Shown: piece by piece, positions 11,335 through 23,174 of the stretch | How the letters are laid out: each line of letters begins with the position of its first letter | How positions within the stretch are numbered: position 1 is the first letter of the stretch | Program-made: the position numbers and the translations under genes | The notes under the pieces: model-generated | Told to the model about the DNA's origin: nothing | The model's database searches: none | What the model saw: the letters and a program-made list of their open reading frames with translations, nothing else | Origin: Lantana camara | Taxonomy: Eukaryota > Streptophyta > Magnoliopsida > Lamiales > Verbenaceae | Direction of reading: 5' to 3' | Assembly: GCA_037501455.1 (NCBI GenBank) | Contig: CM074863.1 | Span: forward strand, 7,994,001 to 8,058,000 | DNA: 64,000 nucleotides

Positions 11335-13230
11335 TACTGAAATTTCGGCTCCAGGAGTAACAGTACAACCAACCTCACCGAAGGCGAACCTGCAGTGATC
11401 CCGCATCCAGGAGCGCTCGCAACTGGCCATCCAAGCTTTCCAGCGCTAAGCACAGCAAGTGTGGGTATACAATTATCTGCCCTAGGATGGTTTTCAGCTT
11501 TGCTTTGCAAGGAGCATCCTGACCTGTAGGAGAAGCGCAACTGTCATGAGACGAGCCTAACCAGAAGATAGCGGAATTTATCGTGCACTCCTACGTGAAG
11601 AAGTCCTAAGTGCGGTGAGAGAAATAATCACACCGGGAGGACCCCAAATCACGAAAAACAACGCACCGTAAAGAAAATCTAGCCTCGCACCCAGGAGAAA
11701 GCTCAACAATGAGATGTCCGGCGAATCCCCTATACAAGAAACACTTTTAATAAACAATTCAACAGGAATACGAGCAACCCAGGGAGAGAAAGGACGTCAA
11801 GACATCCTGGATAGCAACTGAAAGGCCCAGGATGACGAAGCATCAGGAAGCTTTCACCCTATTCCTATGTATGCAATCCTAACATTGGGAGGAGGAAACG
11901 ACACCTAGGCTCCAATCAGCTCAAGAAAACGCTGGAACAGTGCTTATATCTGGTGATAATACCAAGATAGAATCTGCAAGGATTCCCATCCTAGGAACTA
12001 CCGAACCTATTTCGACATCCATCCTGGCTGGAAGCGAACCTACAAGCATTCCTATACCAGGAACTACTGAACCAACTCGGACAGCCAACCATGCTGGGGT
12101 CGGACCCGCTAGGATACCCACTCCAGGAGCAACCTAACCAGTCAGAACCACCAACCCTGCTGGGGGCCAATCTGTAGGAATGCCCATCCCAGGAGCGACT
12201 GGACTTACTTCGGCAGCCAACATCACTGGAAATGAACCAACACTCATCCCGCAGTCAGGAACGTTTGTTACTAGTTATCCAGACTTACCAACACCTACTA
12301 CAGGGGGCAGGGGATTTCAATTCTCTAACCCTAGGATGGTGTCCAGCCCTGCCTTGCAAGAAGCGTCCTCCCACTTTAAGAACGTTGGCCTTAATAGGGG
12401 AAGAAGTCTTGGATGCAGTAAGAGAAATAATTACACCTGGACAGCCCCAAACTGCCAAAGAGGACCACGATGAGGATAGATGTCGTCTCAAACACAGGAG
12501 GAAGCAGTGTACAGGGTTATCCCGCTGCCCCCAGCCAAAGAGGCACCTCTAATCAATGATCCAGCAGAAGCTGACCAAGGGGCGACCAGATCAACTGGAG
12601 TAATTTCATTCGATGTGGACCAACAAGGAGGAACGCCTGCCAATGCATAAGGGGATGTAAACATTCCTAGCACGAGCTCGCATCAGGAAATAAGAGGCCA
12701 AGACGAGGATCCCCCTAAATGGGTCGTTAGGCTACAACACGAACTCAAAAAAGTCGGGCAAAGGATGACAGAAAGACGGTCAACCCCCTAGAGAGACCTG
12801 TCATTCAACGAGGGTGTCCTACCTGATGAACTGCCAAGCAAACTTCAGGAGGACAAACCAATCCAAATGTGATGAAACAGAAGATCTCGAGCAACACGTA
12901 ACCGACTACACTCAACTACAAAAAAAACGAGTGAGAAAAGGAGCGCGGAGCACGCAAGGGGAGAAAGCACCACTTGATACTCTCCATAACAACTAAAAGG
13001 CTCATGATGATGGAGCACCAACAAACCCGTACACCCTATCACACAAAATTTGGCTACTACAATCAGATGCAAACCACACCGTTTAATATCTTCATGTAGG
13101 TGGAAAGAATCAAACTTCTGATCCAACCTGAGAAGACGCCAGGGCATCAAGCAATAACAGCTATAAGGATGACAGAAAGTTAGAATTCCGTAGAAGAGCC
13201 CAAAAGAGAACCTAACCAACCGAAGTGTTT
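11335..13230 (+). repeat. Degenerate minisatellite-like leader/gag region of Tat1
   Basis: A diverged unit of about 90 bp containing ATTCC(T/C)AT(A/C)CCAGGA and GAACC repeats at about 11965-12270; weaker copies begin near 11390. In one frame it gives Pro/Thr/Gly-rich phrases such as IPIPGTTEPT, IPTPGAT and MPIPGAT. No complete gag with a zinc knuckle is visible. An A-run with adjoining GA repeats lies at about 11200-11245. Confidence 0.55.
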
Positions 13231-13289
13231 CTCAAAGAATGAAAGAAACCCAACATACAAGGAGATAGTCTAGATGATATCAGGAGGCC

Positions 13290-15340
13290 CCACTAATGGG
13301 GATTCACAAAGATTGAGGAAGGCTCACTCTCAGGATTCTTACTCGCTACCCAGGATTGACCGATTAGTGGATTCCACTTCATGGTATGACTTGCTCATCC
13401 TGGTCCACACATCCTAGGGATACTACCAAATCCAATTAGGTCCTGAGGACCAAAAAGAGTTAGACGCATCACCTCAACAAATAAGGGATTCAACAAACAA
13501 ATTGGAAGCAACATGAAAATATACGTGGATGTCATACGGATGAAAAGAAAATGGATGGAACACCACATACCAAAGCTCGTGGAAGCATTCTAGGATATAT
13601 TGTGACTGAAAAAAGAATCAAGGGCAATCTAACGAAGATCCAATCTATTCGAAACATGGGGACACACTCCACCACTGATGACGTTCAAAGACTAACAGGA
13701 AGGATCGCACCGTTAGGATGCTTCATATTCCGCCTTGCACACAGAAGCCTCCCGTTCTTCAAAGTACTATGCAAGGCCAGTAAGTTCGAATGGAACCAAA
13801 AATTTCAAGATACCTTCGAGGAACTCAGGAAATACTTAGCAGGTGTACCGCTCCTAATGAAACCACTTCCTGGGGAACCGTTGCACGTCTATCTATCAGC
13901 GACGCAGCAGGCCGTCAGTGTAATCCTCCTAAGGGAGAAAGGAAGCAACCAGAAGCCCAAGCCTTAGCGGACTTTATCTCCGCGATGGCCATGACCCCAG
14001 CGGAGGAAGCACCTCCTTGGCTCCTACATGTAGATGGGTTTTTCTCTCAATCAGGAAGCAGAACAGGAGCAACACTGACCCGCCAGAAGGCGACGATTCG
14101 AGTTTGCAATCCGATTCGAATTCAAAACCTCAAACAATGATCCGAATATGAAGCGTTGATTACTGGAATGAAATTATCACCGGAGGCTGAAGCTAGGAGC
14201 CTAGTCGTATACTCCAACTCTCAAGTGGTGGCATCCCAAGTAGGAGGTCAACACGAAGCCAAAGACGAGAGAATGGTCAAATACTTGAAGAAAATAAAAG
14301 GAATGGAGAAGGAACCATCAAGCTTCCAAATAAATCAAATCCCAATAGAGGAGAACCGAAAAGTAGACTATCTCGCTAAGCTGGCAAGTTTCCTTGAAGC
14401 CAGGAGGATTACCATCCTAACATATCCAAAAGCATGCCCTGAGGAGGAGGAAATACTCGCTTTAGACCAACCAACTGACTGGAGGAAGGAAATCATTGAC
14501 TTTCTGTTAAGGCAAGAGCTGTCTCATAATCGCACGAAGGCCGCATCTGCAACAAGGCATCTAAGTACCTACTAGAGCGAGGAAGTCTGTACAGTCCTTC
14601 ACGCTCCCTTTGCTCCGGTGTTTAGCACAGGAGGTAGGACGCAAAGCACAACCAGAAATACACGCAGGTATCCGCAGAGACCACTCAAGATGGATGGCGC
14701 TAGCCAGGAAGACCCTGAGAGCTTGCCACTTCAGGCCCATTTTAAAACCAGAAGCCAAGAATTTCGTGTTATGGCATGGACAAGGTCAGAGGCATGCACC
14801 CTTAATTCACAAACATTTGAGCCATTGAACGCCAAGCAAACGGGTAGGAGGAAAACATAAATAAGGACATCAAAATCAAAATGGAGCAAGCTCAAGAACT
14901 GGGTAGGACAACTCCCTCTTGACATATGGGCACAAAGAATTGCTCTAAGTAGCACAATAGGAAAAACGTCATTCAAATTGGTACACAAAGTGGCGATCGT
15001 GTTGCCTGTGGAGGCAGGAGCCAAATTGCACAAAGCGCAGACATATGATTCTGACAGGAAGGAAGGCTTGATAATGGAAAACCTCGATACGATCGAATAA
15101 ACTTAAGACAATGCACACATAAGGATGACCCGATACAAAAACAGAATGGCGAGTTCATACAACCGATAAGTAAAGACACGCGACCTCTGAGGTGGAGACC
15201 TAACACCTTGGAGGAAGGATACCTTGGAATCTGTTCAAAAACTAGAACCAAAGGAGGAAGCCCCTACAAAGCGACCAGGATGCTAAGAAACGGTGCTTTG
15301 ACCATGGCAGGCATGAAGGACGAAGAATTACGACGTTCCT
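13290..15340 (+). pseudogene. Broken pol of Tat1 (protease edge, RT, RNase H, integrase)
   Basis: About 13270-13340 reads MISGGPTNGDSQRLRKAHS, the usual stretch before the Gypsy protease. About 13335-13460 has an RT piece containing PRIDRLVDSTS and YYQIQL. 13551-13967 gives the RT thumb/connection (LGYIVTEKRIKGN, RLTGRIAPL, FEWNQKFQDTFEEL). 14000-14430 is RNase H (ALADFIS, LLHVDG, YEALITGMKLS, VYSNSQVV). 14860-15100 retains late integrase phrases (LVHKVAIVLPVEAG). Frames change repeatedly and the RT catalytic block with YxDD is absent, so the element cannot make its own RT. Confidence 0.75.
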
Positions 15341-15639
15341 TGGAATAATCGAGAAGTTCTTCACCTAGGAGGCTTCACTATGTATTATCAAGTAAAACTG
15401 ACAAAGAATCCTCATCTCATTATTTTATTTGACTACTTTACTCATTGTCATTCCTTTACTATGTATTTACTCCATCATACATTTATTACACGCTTGGATA
15501 TCTTTGCCATACAAATTAAGTCTAGTAGTATGCCAACCCCTATGTGGCATGTATTTTCTTTTTGTAACTATTCGCGCATGTTTACAAATCGTGTCTCCTC
15601 AAACGTTAAGGAGGATAGTATAATCGTTCAAAGATGACA

Positions 15640-16010
15640 TACAACACTTATCTCCTCTTATAAAACTCATAGGACGAATGTCCTCTTACAAAACTCGTAG
15701 GACGACAAAACTATTTTCAGGACGAAAGTCCCTTCATATAAAATGATTTAGGGGCAAACGTCCCTCAAAATAAAGATTCAGGACGAACGTCCCTCAAAAT
15801 AAGGTTCAGGACAAACATCCCTTCATATAAAATGATTTAGGGGCGAACGTCCCTCAAAATGAAGATTCAGGACGAACGTCCCTCAAAATAAGGTTCAGGA
15901 CAAATGTCCCTTCATATAAAATGATTTCAGGGCGAATGTCCCTCAAAATGAAGATTCAGGACGAACGTTTCTCAATATAAAATTTCAGGATGAACGTCCG
16001 TTCATCTCTT
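15640..16010 (+). repeat. Tandem repeats in the 3' region of Tat1
   Basis: A unit of roughly 30 bp, AGGACGAACGTCCCTCAAAA with variants (AGGGGCGAACGTCCCT, AGGACAAATGTCCCTTCATA), repeats about ten times. The block lies between pol and the antisense ORF, where Tat-lineage elements commonly carry tandem repeats. Confidence 0.8.
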
Positions 16011-16389
16011 ATGAGGCAAATGTCTTTTTCTGAAGCAAGAGCACTAGGTTTAAATATAAAATTCATTTTTAGGGCCATCCTCCCTAAGAAAAATTGTGGG
16101 ATCCCAATGCATGAAATACGTCTAGCAAGGAGACCATTGTTCTCTCCCTCCACTGCTCTCAAAAGGCGAATCTAATAAAGCTAAAATGTGTTCAGGCAAT
16201 GATAGGCAACCGCATAGCAAGCAAGAAGGCATCCCATGACAAAGAAATCACCAAAAATACGTCTGGAATACCAATAACCAAAAGGTACGATGTTTTTATA
16301 CTAAATTATCATATTGTCTTTAAAGTACTAGAAATAAAAAGCATGAGTAAAAAGGAAATATAATCTAGCAAATCACAAAGTCTTCAAAG

Positions 16390-17980
16390 GAAACAACATG
16401 AAGCAACAGATTATAAAGAAAGTAGGCTAGGAGGCAGGAGCACCAGGAAGATCTGCCGGAGAAGATCCACCCTCCTTAGCCGCTGGAGCTTATCCATCCT
16501 CCTTAGTAGCGTCGCCCTTAGAAGCAATCTGAAAGGCAAACATGGGTTCCTGAGCCACTGAAGCAGGAAGAGCCATTTGAGGTTCTCCATCAAGGTTCGA
16601 AAGATCTGAGACTGTTGCTGGAGGAGAAAGAAGGCTGGCCTTCTCCGGGGGGCTGCTCACCTGACCTCCTAGATTCTTACCTGAAAGAGGCAAACAAGGA
16701 TGCGGAACAAAGCCTATTACAAGGATGCGGTGAAATATTTAAAACTAGAGAGTATGAATGTGCTTGACCAATACCTGAATCCGACTTCACAATATCCGTA
16801 GTGGCTGCGTTTAAGGAAACCGAAGAGTCAGGAAGCCCAAGCAAGCCCGCTAACCCAGGCACGAAATTTAGGGCAGCTTCCTCATTCAAGAAGTCTCCCA
16901 AGAAACCCTTAGCAGCAAACTGAGAAGCATACGCCTGAAATCCATGATGGAACAAGCAAGCTGATCTTTGAAGTAGCAAGTCCTTAAACTCGAAGGAAGC
17001 CATAAACTCCTCATTTGCCCGCTGGATGAGCCATTCCAGAAGACGTTTACCCTTATCGCTCTTAGGAAAATCACGAATTGCTTGTTTGCAAGCCTTCTTC
17101 ACTGCATTATCTTTCTCCTTAATGAGCGTTTGCACTTCCAACTCCAACTTTTTCTGTTGGGCCACAACATCATCCCGTTACGAATGAAGGCAAGGAGCGT
17201 CTTTACCAAGGGTCTCCACTTGTTTTTCCAAAACCAAGATCCGCTGTTGGAGGTTCTCAACTGATGGGAGTCTAGGAACCTCCAGCAGGTGGCTAGTCAG
17301 AAGGACCACCTAAAGAAAGACAGAAGCAGGGATTAAAATAAAAAATTTATCATTACTATAACCAACAAGGCAGAGATAACGTTACCTCTGTTAGGGAGGA
17401 AGACAAACGATCCTGGGTATCCCGTCGTGTCAAGGCACCCATGTAAGTGTTGTCAGCAGGTGGCACCAAACCTGGAGGAAGGAACGACTCAAGTCAACAT
17501 CTCTTTCCCGCAGCAGTGAAGAAGAGTCCTGCACCTCCCAGGAAGGCTTGAAAGTGCTGCTTCTTGAAACCATCGCTTTGCCTTTAGAACGTTTGGAAGA
17601 GGAAGGAATGTTGATGGTAGGGGACACCTGGTCATGCTCCAAATGATGCTTGCTCTTGTCAATATCCTTGATGCGCAAGGAGGAGCGTTTAGAGGAAGCC
17701 CCGGGAGGAGGCATCATCGCGGCATTCCCCGCTGCAGGAAACTCACCTGTTGCATCATCCTTGCGAAGATTGTTAAGATGTTGTTTGAGTTGGGAGAGTA
17801 CCATGGCGTCTTCTGCAAAATGTGAAAAAAAAGGGAGGCATCAATATACAAAGCAAGACATGTCAAAAATATAATCACAACGAGAACGTAACAGCTCATG
17901 AAAGCCGCCATGGAAGGGAATGCCAAGAAACGTGACCTGATAAGAACTCCCTTCTCAAAAGGGATCTCTTTTCCCAAGTT
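16390..17980 (-). CDS. Antisense ORF region of Tat1 (broken or multi-exon)
   Basis: The strand opposite to pol carries long open stretches. 17430-17804 encodes a Ser/Lys-rich part (MVLSQLKQHLNNLRKDD, then SKRSKGKAMVSRSS). 16677-17165 encodes a helical part (KKLELEVQTLIKEKDNAVKK, ACLFHHGFQAYASQFAAKGF, FLNEEAALNFVPG). A shorter piece lies at about 16411-16660. Extra antisense ORFs between pol and the 3' LTR are known in Tat-lineage elements; their function is not established. The second Tat-like element has a counterpart at 50054-52961. Splicing could join the pieces, but I cannot confirm it. Confidence 0.6.
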
Positions 17981-18340
17981 ACAATTATCTTCATAAATTT
18001 TAATTAAGAGACGTGATACCCTCTTGCTTTTTAAAAGTTATCTTACTTTTGAGAGTCTTTTTGGATAAGTTCTAACCCTGCAAATCTCTCAAGATGTAAT
18101 TTTTTTTTATTCATCTGTCAGTGCTACTTATTTAACATCCTAGGAAATCCTCCAAGAGTGTTTTTGCGGAGAAAGCTGAAGAAGCTAATGAAGTCGTACT
18201 CTTGTTCATCCCTGAAGAGGAAGGAAGCCGAAAAGCTTTTGTTCATCCCTAAAGAGGAAGGAAGCAACGAATTTCAGAAGACCTCGAATTCTGACATAGA
18301 GGCTACCTTCTCTACTCTCTTAGCCTAAATTTCATTTTGA

Positions 18341-18362
18341 CTAAGAGAGTGGGGGGGATTTA
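18341..18362 (+). promoter_or_regulatory. Polypurine tract of Tat1
   Basis: AAGAGAGTGGGGGGGATTTA runs directly into the 3' LTR and would prime plus-strand DNA synthesis. Confidence 0.75.
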
Positions 18363-18969
18363 TGATGCATCATATTTTTACCACTTTGGGCTTCAGTCCA
18401 CTCTTAAGGAAAGGCCCACACTTGGAGGAGAAAAAGGGTCAGCCCGCTAATGGTCAAGAGAAACCTAGTAAATCTCGACCTATCAGTTTTGCATGATAAG
18501 AGCTGTTTTCTCCACGTTCCCATAAATTCAAATTTCTATTTGGATGTAACGGAGTGGAATAGGATAATCTCTTCCATTTTTTCTCTCAACAACTGCTAAC
18601 AACCCCAAAAAATAGGGAAGAGGAATCCTAGTTTAGTAAAAACCCTAGAGATATGCTTAAATAGGGGATATACTTGTATCAATTAAATCACGCTACAGAG
18701 TATAAAAAACTCTATCAATATTCTCTCTCTCTCTCTCTCTAAGAAATCTGCAGGCGTTAACTTCTTTTAATCTTCAAGTTACTTTCTTAATTATTCTGCT
18801 TATATTATTATTTTACTTGCCTATTATTCCTAATCTTGCAGGCCTTTCTTCTTCGTTAACCGTTGTGTTGCAATCTCATTTTTCTCTTAGAATTATCTTA
18901 CAGATAATTTAATCATCACAACTCAAATTCCCTTATAAATAGGGTGATGCATTTTTTTTGAACGCATCA
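18363..18969 (+). repeat. 3' LTR of Tat1
   Basis: Same length and ends as the 5' LTR, with about six substitutions seen by eye and no length change. Followed by the target duplication TAATT. Confidence 0.9.
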
Positions 18970-19484
18970 TAATTAGAACTGTTTATTAAGAATATAGGAT
19001 AAAGTATTAATGTCTCTTTAAATGTTTTTTTGGTATAGAAATATAACATAAACTTACATAGATAAATAATAACTTGAGAAAATTTTAATAACAAACCAAC
19101 AAAACAAAAGCAATCTTGCAATTTTATAAATGTAATAAAATAAAAAATCATTAATATAAAGTAAAAAGAATCTTAAATTTTAATATAACAAAAGGATAAA
19201 AAAAAATGAAAAGTTGACCCACAAATTTAGCCCATGAAAATTAATAGACGAAACCCACCAATCCCATTAGGCCCAGCTCATCAGGAACCGGCCCAGGCCC
19301 GGCCCAGCCCATTATTTGTGGGTTTATGGGCTGAGCTGGGCCACTATAATTTAATTCAAACCCAGCCCGGCCCAGCCCACTTCAAAGGTGGTCCCGGGCT
19401 AACCCAGCCCGTTACTGTAGCGGGCTTAGATGGGCTTGGGCTGGGCTAACCCAGCCCGGCCCAGTTGACATCTTTACTGGAGAT

Positions 19485-19689
19485 CATATGGCCGTGAGTT
19501 TCAATATTACGGCAGATGTGCTGGTCGGGAACATAAAACGTTGCTTTGAAAGTGTTGACGTGCTCTAATAGATTTCCTTCGATCACCTTAAATGTTACGG
19601 ACTTCTTCTCGTAATCCACAACTTCAATCCATCACATCTTTCGCCAAGTACTTTTTATCATCTGTTCAATTTATTTAGTTGAATATTTT
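19485..19689 (-). pseudogene. MLP3 remnant, internal part of exon 2, truncated
   Basis: Minus-strand sequence matches MLP5/MLP6 exon 2 (CATATGGCCGTGAGT, then a TTGAAAGTGTTGACGTGCTC stretch and the exon start near the TCATCTGTTCAATTTATT intron edge). It lacks roughly 80 bp in the middle (jump at about 19520-19530) and exon 1 is missing. The sequence switches at about 19690 to C2-gene DNA, which marks a duplication breakpoint inside the MLP3 intron. With 9841-9897 it forms one dead gene. Confidence 0.8.
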
Positions 19690-19864
19690 CGGAGTTCAAC
19701 TGACGCGTGAGAATTACTTGGCCGGCGAGAGTGTTGTTTTGTGGAGTGAAAGCAAGATGACATAATACATGATTCTAAGATTGAAAGACGCCGAACGTGA
19801 TGAGGTTGGGGAATAAATAGAATGGATCGATCTTCCCGCGGGTAAAGAAAACCTACCCTTGTAA
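19690..19864 (+). pseudogene. C2-domain (CAR) gene fragment, end of exon 3
   Basis: Matches 3671-3840 of the intact C2 gene nearly base by base, including the 3' untranslated region that follows. It has an in-frame stop in the GACATAATAC region and another change at GAATAAATAG, and no exon 1 or 2. It was carried along when the C2-MLP1 block was duplicated. Confidence 0.85.
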
Positions 19865-20301
19865 TGTCATTAGTAGATTAATTAGGTAAGGTTGATGAGA
19901 AACAAGAGTGTTGTTTTTTCATATATTTTTTACCTTACTGGTGTAACTTAGCTAGTACCAGGCATGAATAATTGTACTTTGTGCTGTTAATTACAACGTC
20001 AGAGCTGATCATGAGTATTTGACAACTTTAATACTTATCTACTTCTTCTTCGTTTCTGGATTAAGTGTGATTAGCAATTTCGATTATGCTCATATACACA
20101 AAGCGCGATTACAAAAATTGAAAGAACAATTTTGACAACTTGCACCAACACTGAATTCTTTATTTACATCATCAAGAGTTTCCACACATGTACAACACAA
20201 ACAAAACACAAACATCTGACATGCCCACACAAGATAACTTACATAACATTTGATATCAAATAACAACAAATACAGGACATCACCGAATAATTAAATGAAA
20301 G

Positions 20302-20853
20302 CTACTTAGCAGCAGGGTTGGAGAGATGATAGTTTTCAATATGCTCAGTGAAACTACGGAATAAGTCCATGATTGAGTGTGGATCAGGAACATCCTCACT
20401 CTTTTTCTCGTACTCAACTGTCCAAGTGACGAGGTTGTCTTCCCCATCGGTGTCAACATGAACGCACAATTTAAAAGTCTCGTACAGCTCCATCACGTCT
20501 CCTTCAATCATCAAGAACGTCACCGACTTCTTTTCCTTGTCTATGGCCTCAATTATCTCTTTAGCCACACATTTTTTACCTTCTGTGAAATCAAACTCGT
20601 CATCGTTATTACATGAAACGGACTATAACCCCTTCAAATAAGTAAATTAAAGAAAATCTTAATTACCATGGACGTATTCCCAGTAAATGACGGATCCAAC
20701 AGTTCCCCATTGGCCCTCGTGCAAGTCGCAGACGTGAACCTTATCTGGAGCGATGCCTGGAAACTGATGCGGTGTGTCCCTAACCAACTGGTGAAACACG
20801 TTTGCATCAGATTTTATGCTTATCTGCATAACAAGCTTCCCTGTTAGAACCAT
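20302..20853 (-). CDS. Major latex protein-like, MLP2
   Basis: Exon 1 is 20667-20853 and exon 2 is 20302-20582, with the family's phase-1 intron; they join to 155 residues, the same structure as MLP1. The glycine-rich loop GQWGTVGSVIYWEYVH is intact. Exon 2 reads VAKEIIEAIDKEKKSVTFLM, then VTWTVEYEKKSEDVPDPHS and the C-terminal helix ending NPAAK. Differences from MLP1 are mostly substitutions (for example Lys-Val to Leu-Met in the beta strand before EGDVMELY). No break is visible. It is the duplicate of MLP1, followed on the plus strand side by the C2 remnant. A CACTA element now sits about 230 bp upstream of its start, which may have changed its promoter context. Confidence 0.92.
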
Positions 20854-20925
20854 GGCGACAACTCTACTTAAATAACTTGTGAGAAAAATGGTTTCTCGTT
20901 AGCCAAATTAAGAATTAATGCCTCT

Positions 20926-20936
20926 AATATATATAA
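20926..20936 (-). promoter_or_regulatory. Candidate TATA box of MLP2
   Basis: ATATATATTA read on the minus strand, about 75 bp before the start codon, corresponding to the MLP1 site at 4903. Confidence 0.5.
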
Positions 20937-21099
20937 ATGACTTTTTAGAGTGATTGATTGCTGGTAATTTCCAGCTAAATTGTATTCAACTTGAAGTATT
21001 TTATTGAAACAATGGTGATCCTGTGAGATCATTGAATCTTTTGAGTGTGACTGCCAAAAGAGATGCAAGATACGATAAATAAAATAACACTACTAGAAA

Positions 21100-21680
21100 A
21101 CATGGTTTTTACAACCGAAAATTTTCGGTTGCAAATTTGACCGATTTAGCAACCAAACTTGCAATCGAAAACCAAAATTCGTCCATTTGGCATTGCAACC
21201 GAATATGCGGATACCAAATCGGTTGCAAAGAACTTCGGTTGCAATATTAGTTGCAAAAAAAAGTTGAATGGTTAACATTTTTTAATGTATTTGCAATAGA
21301 AAATTAGGTTGCTAATTCGGTTGAAAAAAAAAGAATGAAAAAAATCGAACCTAATTAAAATATTTGCAATAGAATATTCGGTTGCAAAATCAATTGTACA
21401 AGAATTGCAACTGAAATGCAATCGAAATCTTCGGCTGCAAAATTATTAAAAATAATTTCAAAAATACTTTTACAACCGAAATTTCGGTTGCAAAGTTTTA
21501 AACTAATTTAATTATTTTAATGATAAATTTGCAACTGAAATTCGGTTGTAAAATTTTCATACAACCTCTTTGCAACCGAATTTAGGTTGCAACAATCTTT
21601 TTATTTATTATAATTTATAAAATTAAAATAAGTAATATCTTTTTAAAATATAGGTTGCTATTCGGTTGCAAAAGTTTTTT
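21100..21680. repeat. Left subterminal repeats of the CACTA element
   Basis: The core TTCGGTTGCAA or its complement TTGCAACCGAA occurs about a dozen times with variants. The matching right block is 29960-30422. These are expected binding sites for the TNPA-like accessory protein. Confidence 0.75.
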
Positions 21681-21849
21681 CTTTTATTAAATTTAATATA
21701 TACATAATAATTATTAATTACTCGCCTCCTAAAAAGTTTTAAATCCTTTAATCATTGTATAATATAAGTTTTCTAATTAAAATGATAATAAATGTTATAA
21801 TTAATAATATATTTCTAAAGTGAAAAAAAGTTAGTTAATTATAATTACT

Positions 21850-23090
21850 TCTATATGATCATATTATGGTAGTATCAATTAATAATTGTTAATATATTGT
21901 TGTAATTACTATAAATTATGTAATAAAGCTTAAAATTATGTTTCATAAGATATAATATAAATTATAAATCATTAAGATATTATACTTGTATAATGATATG
22001 ATATCGATCATGTAACATATAAAATATTTTGAGTATTGATATAACGCGTAATGTGATATATGGTGTACAGATCGAAGTAATTTCTACAAACGATAGTTAT
22101 AGTATAATAGATATTAAATGATTATAATTACATAGATAATCATATTGTGGTAATATTAATTAATAATTATCGTTATATTGTTGTAGCTACTGAAAACTAT
22201 GTAATAGAATTTAAAGGTTATGTTTTATAAGATATAATATTTATTATGAATCATTAAGGTGTTATACTTGTATAGTGATATCATATTATATATATCATAT
22301 ACGATATTTAATTTTGAGAATTGACATTACACACGATATTATATATGATATGCAAGGGTAATTTTCACAAGTGTTCGCTATAAAAGATATCAAATGGTAT
22401 AATACATGATTATACGTCTATTAAGTACTATAATATACTGATATTACATTTAAGATTGATATTATATATTAATATGATATTATATATGATGTACAGGTCG
22501 AGTTAATTTCTACAAGATAAGATATAATATAATAGATATTAAATGATATAATTGATAACTATATATCTGTTAAATAATATAATATAAAAATGCTTACATT
22601 TATGATAGATATTATATAACATGTAATATAGGGGAAAAAAATTGCATAATAAGTTTTACAAAACGAATATATATATATAGATAGATAGATAGATAGATAG
22701 ATAAATAATTCTAAAGTGAAAATAAGAAAATTAATTATAGTAGTATTAATTATAATTACTTATATGATCATAGTTGATAGTATTAATTGATATATTATTG
22801 TAACTACTGAAAACTGTGTAATAAAATTTAAAGGTTATGTTTCATAAGATATATAATATATATTGTAAATCATTAAGGTGTTATACTTGTATAGTGATAT
22901 CATATTATATATCATATATGACATTTAATTTTGAGAATTTACAAAACACACGATATTATATATGATATGATAACGTGATTTTCACAAGTGATCACTATAA
23001 AAGATATCAAATGGTATAATAGATGATTATATGTCTATTAAATATTGTAATATACTGATATTACATTTATGATAAATATTAGATACTGAA
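21850..23090. repeat. Diverged long repeats inside the CACTA element
   Basis: Phrases such as TGTTATACTTGTATAGTGATAT and CACTATAAAAGATATCAAATGG-like stretches recur near 22260-22440 and 22870-23060, with a weaker copy near 21970-22130. The unit is roughly 450-600 bp. No coding sequence. A (GATA)n microsatellite lies at about 22675-22705 within it. Confidence 0.55.
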
Positions 23091-23174
23091 ATTTTGTATA
23101 CATGTCACACGATGAATGAAATCAAGTTGTAATTTGTTAAAAAATAGTTGAGGTTGATAATATATAGTTACAAG

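Larger units (their letters stand above)
10380..18969 (+). mobile_element. Tat-like Gypsy LTR retrotransposon, decayed interior (Tat1)
   Basis: Two 607-bp LTRs (10380-10986 and 18363-18969) begin TGATGC and end GCATCA, and are flanked by the 5-bp duplication TAATT (10375-10379 and 18970-18974). A primer-binding site follows the first LTR and a polypurine tract precedes the second. The interior has a minisatellite-rich leader, broken protease-RT-RNase H-integrase remnants, a tandem-repeat 3' region and an ORF region on the opposite strand. This order is characteristic of the Tat lineage (Retand/Grande/Ogre group). The LTRs differ at about six visible positions, so insertion was recent, yet the pol region is badly broken and gag is not recognisable. 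It was presumably mobilised by proteins supplied in trans. Confidence 0.85.
9898..19476. mobile_element. hAT-type non-autonomous transposon carrying a nested Gypsy element
   Basis: The ends are a perfect 12-bp terminal inverted repeat (TAAAGATGTCAA at 9898 and TTGACATCTTTA ending at 19476) flanked by the 8-bp duplication CTGGAGAT (9890-9897 and 19477-19484), diagnostic of the hAT superfamily. Both subterminal regions (9910-10135 and 19260-19465) are packed with GGGCCGGGCC, CAGCCCGG and GGGCTGGGCT motifs, as in plant hAT elements of this type. Without the Gypsy insertion (10380-18969) about 985 bp remain and no transposase is visible, so the element was non-autonomous. It landed inside MLP3 exon 2. 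Confidence 0.85.

Noticed and set aside
12845..13219. 124-residue minus-strand ORF in Tat1
   Set aside because: It is in the decayed leader/gag region on the strand opposite to pol, is Cys/Leu-rich without domain, and is not in the position of the known antisense ORF.
15640..16010. Tandem repeats as a CRISPR array or centromeric satellite
   Set aside because: Short, variable units confined to the 3' region of one retrotransposon; similar blocks are usual in Tat-lineage elements.
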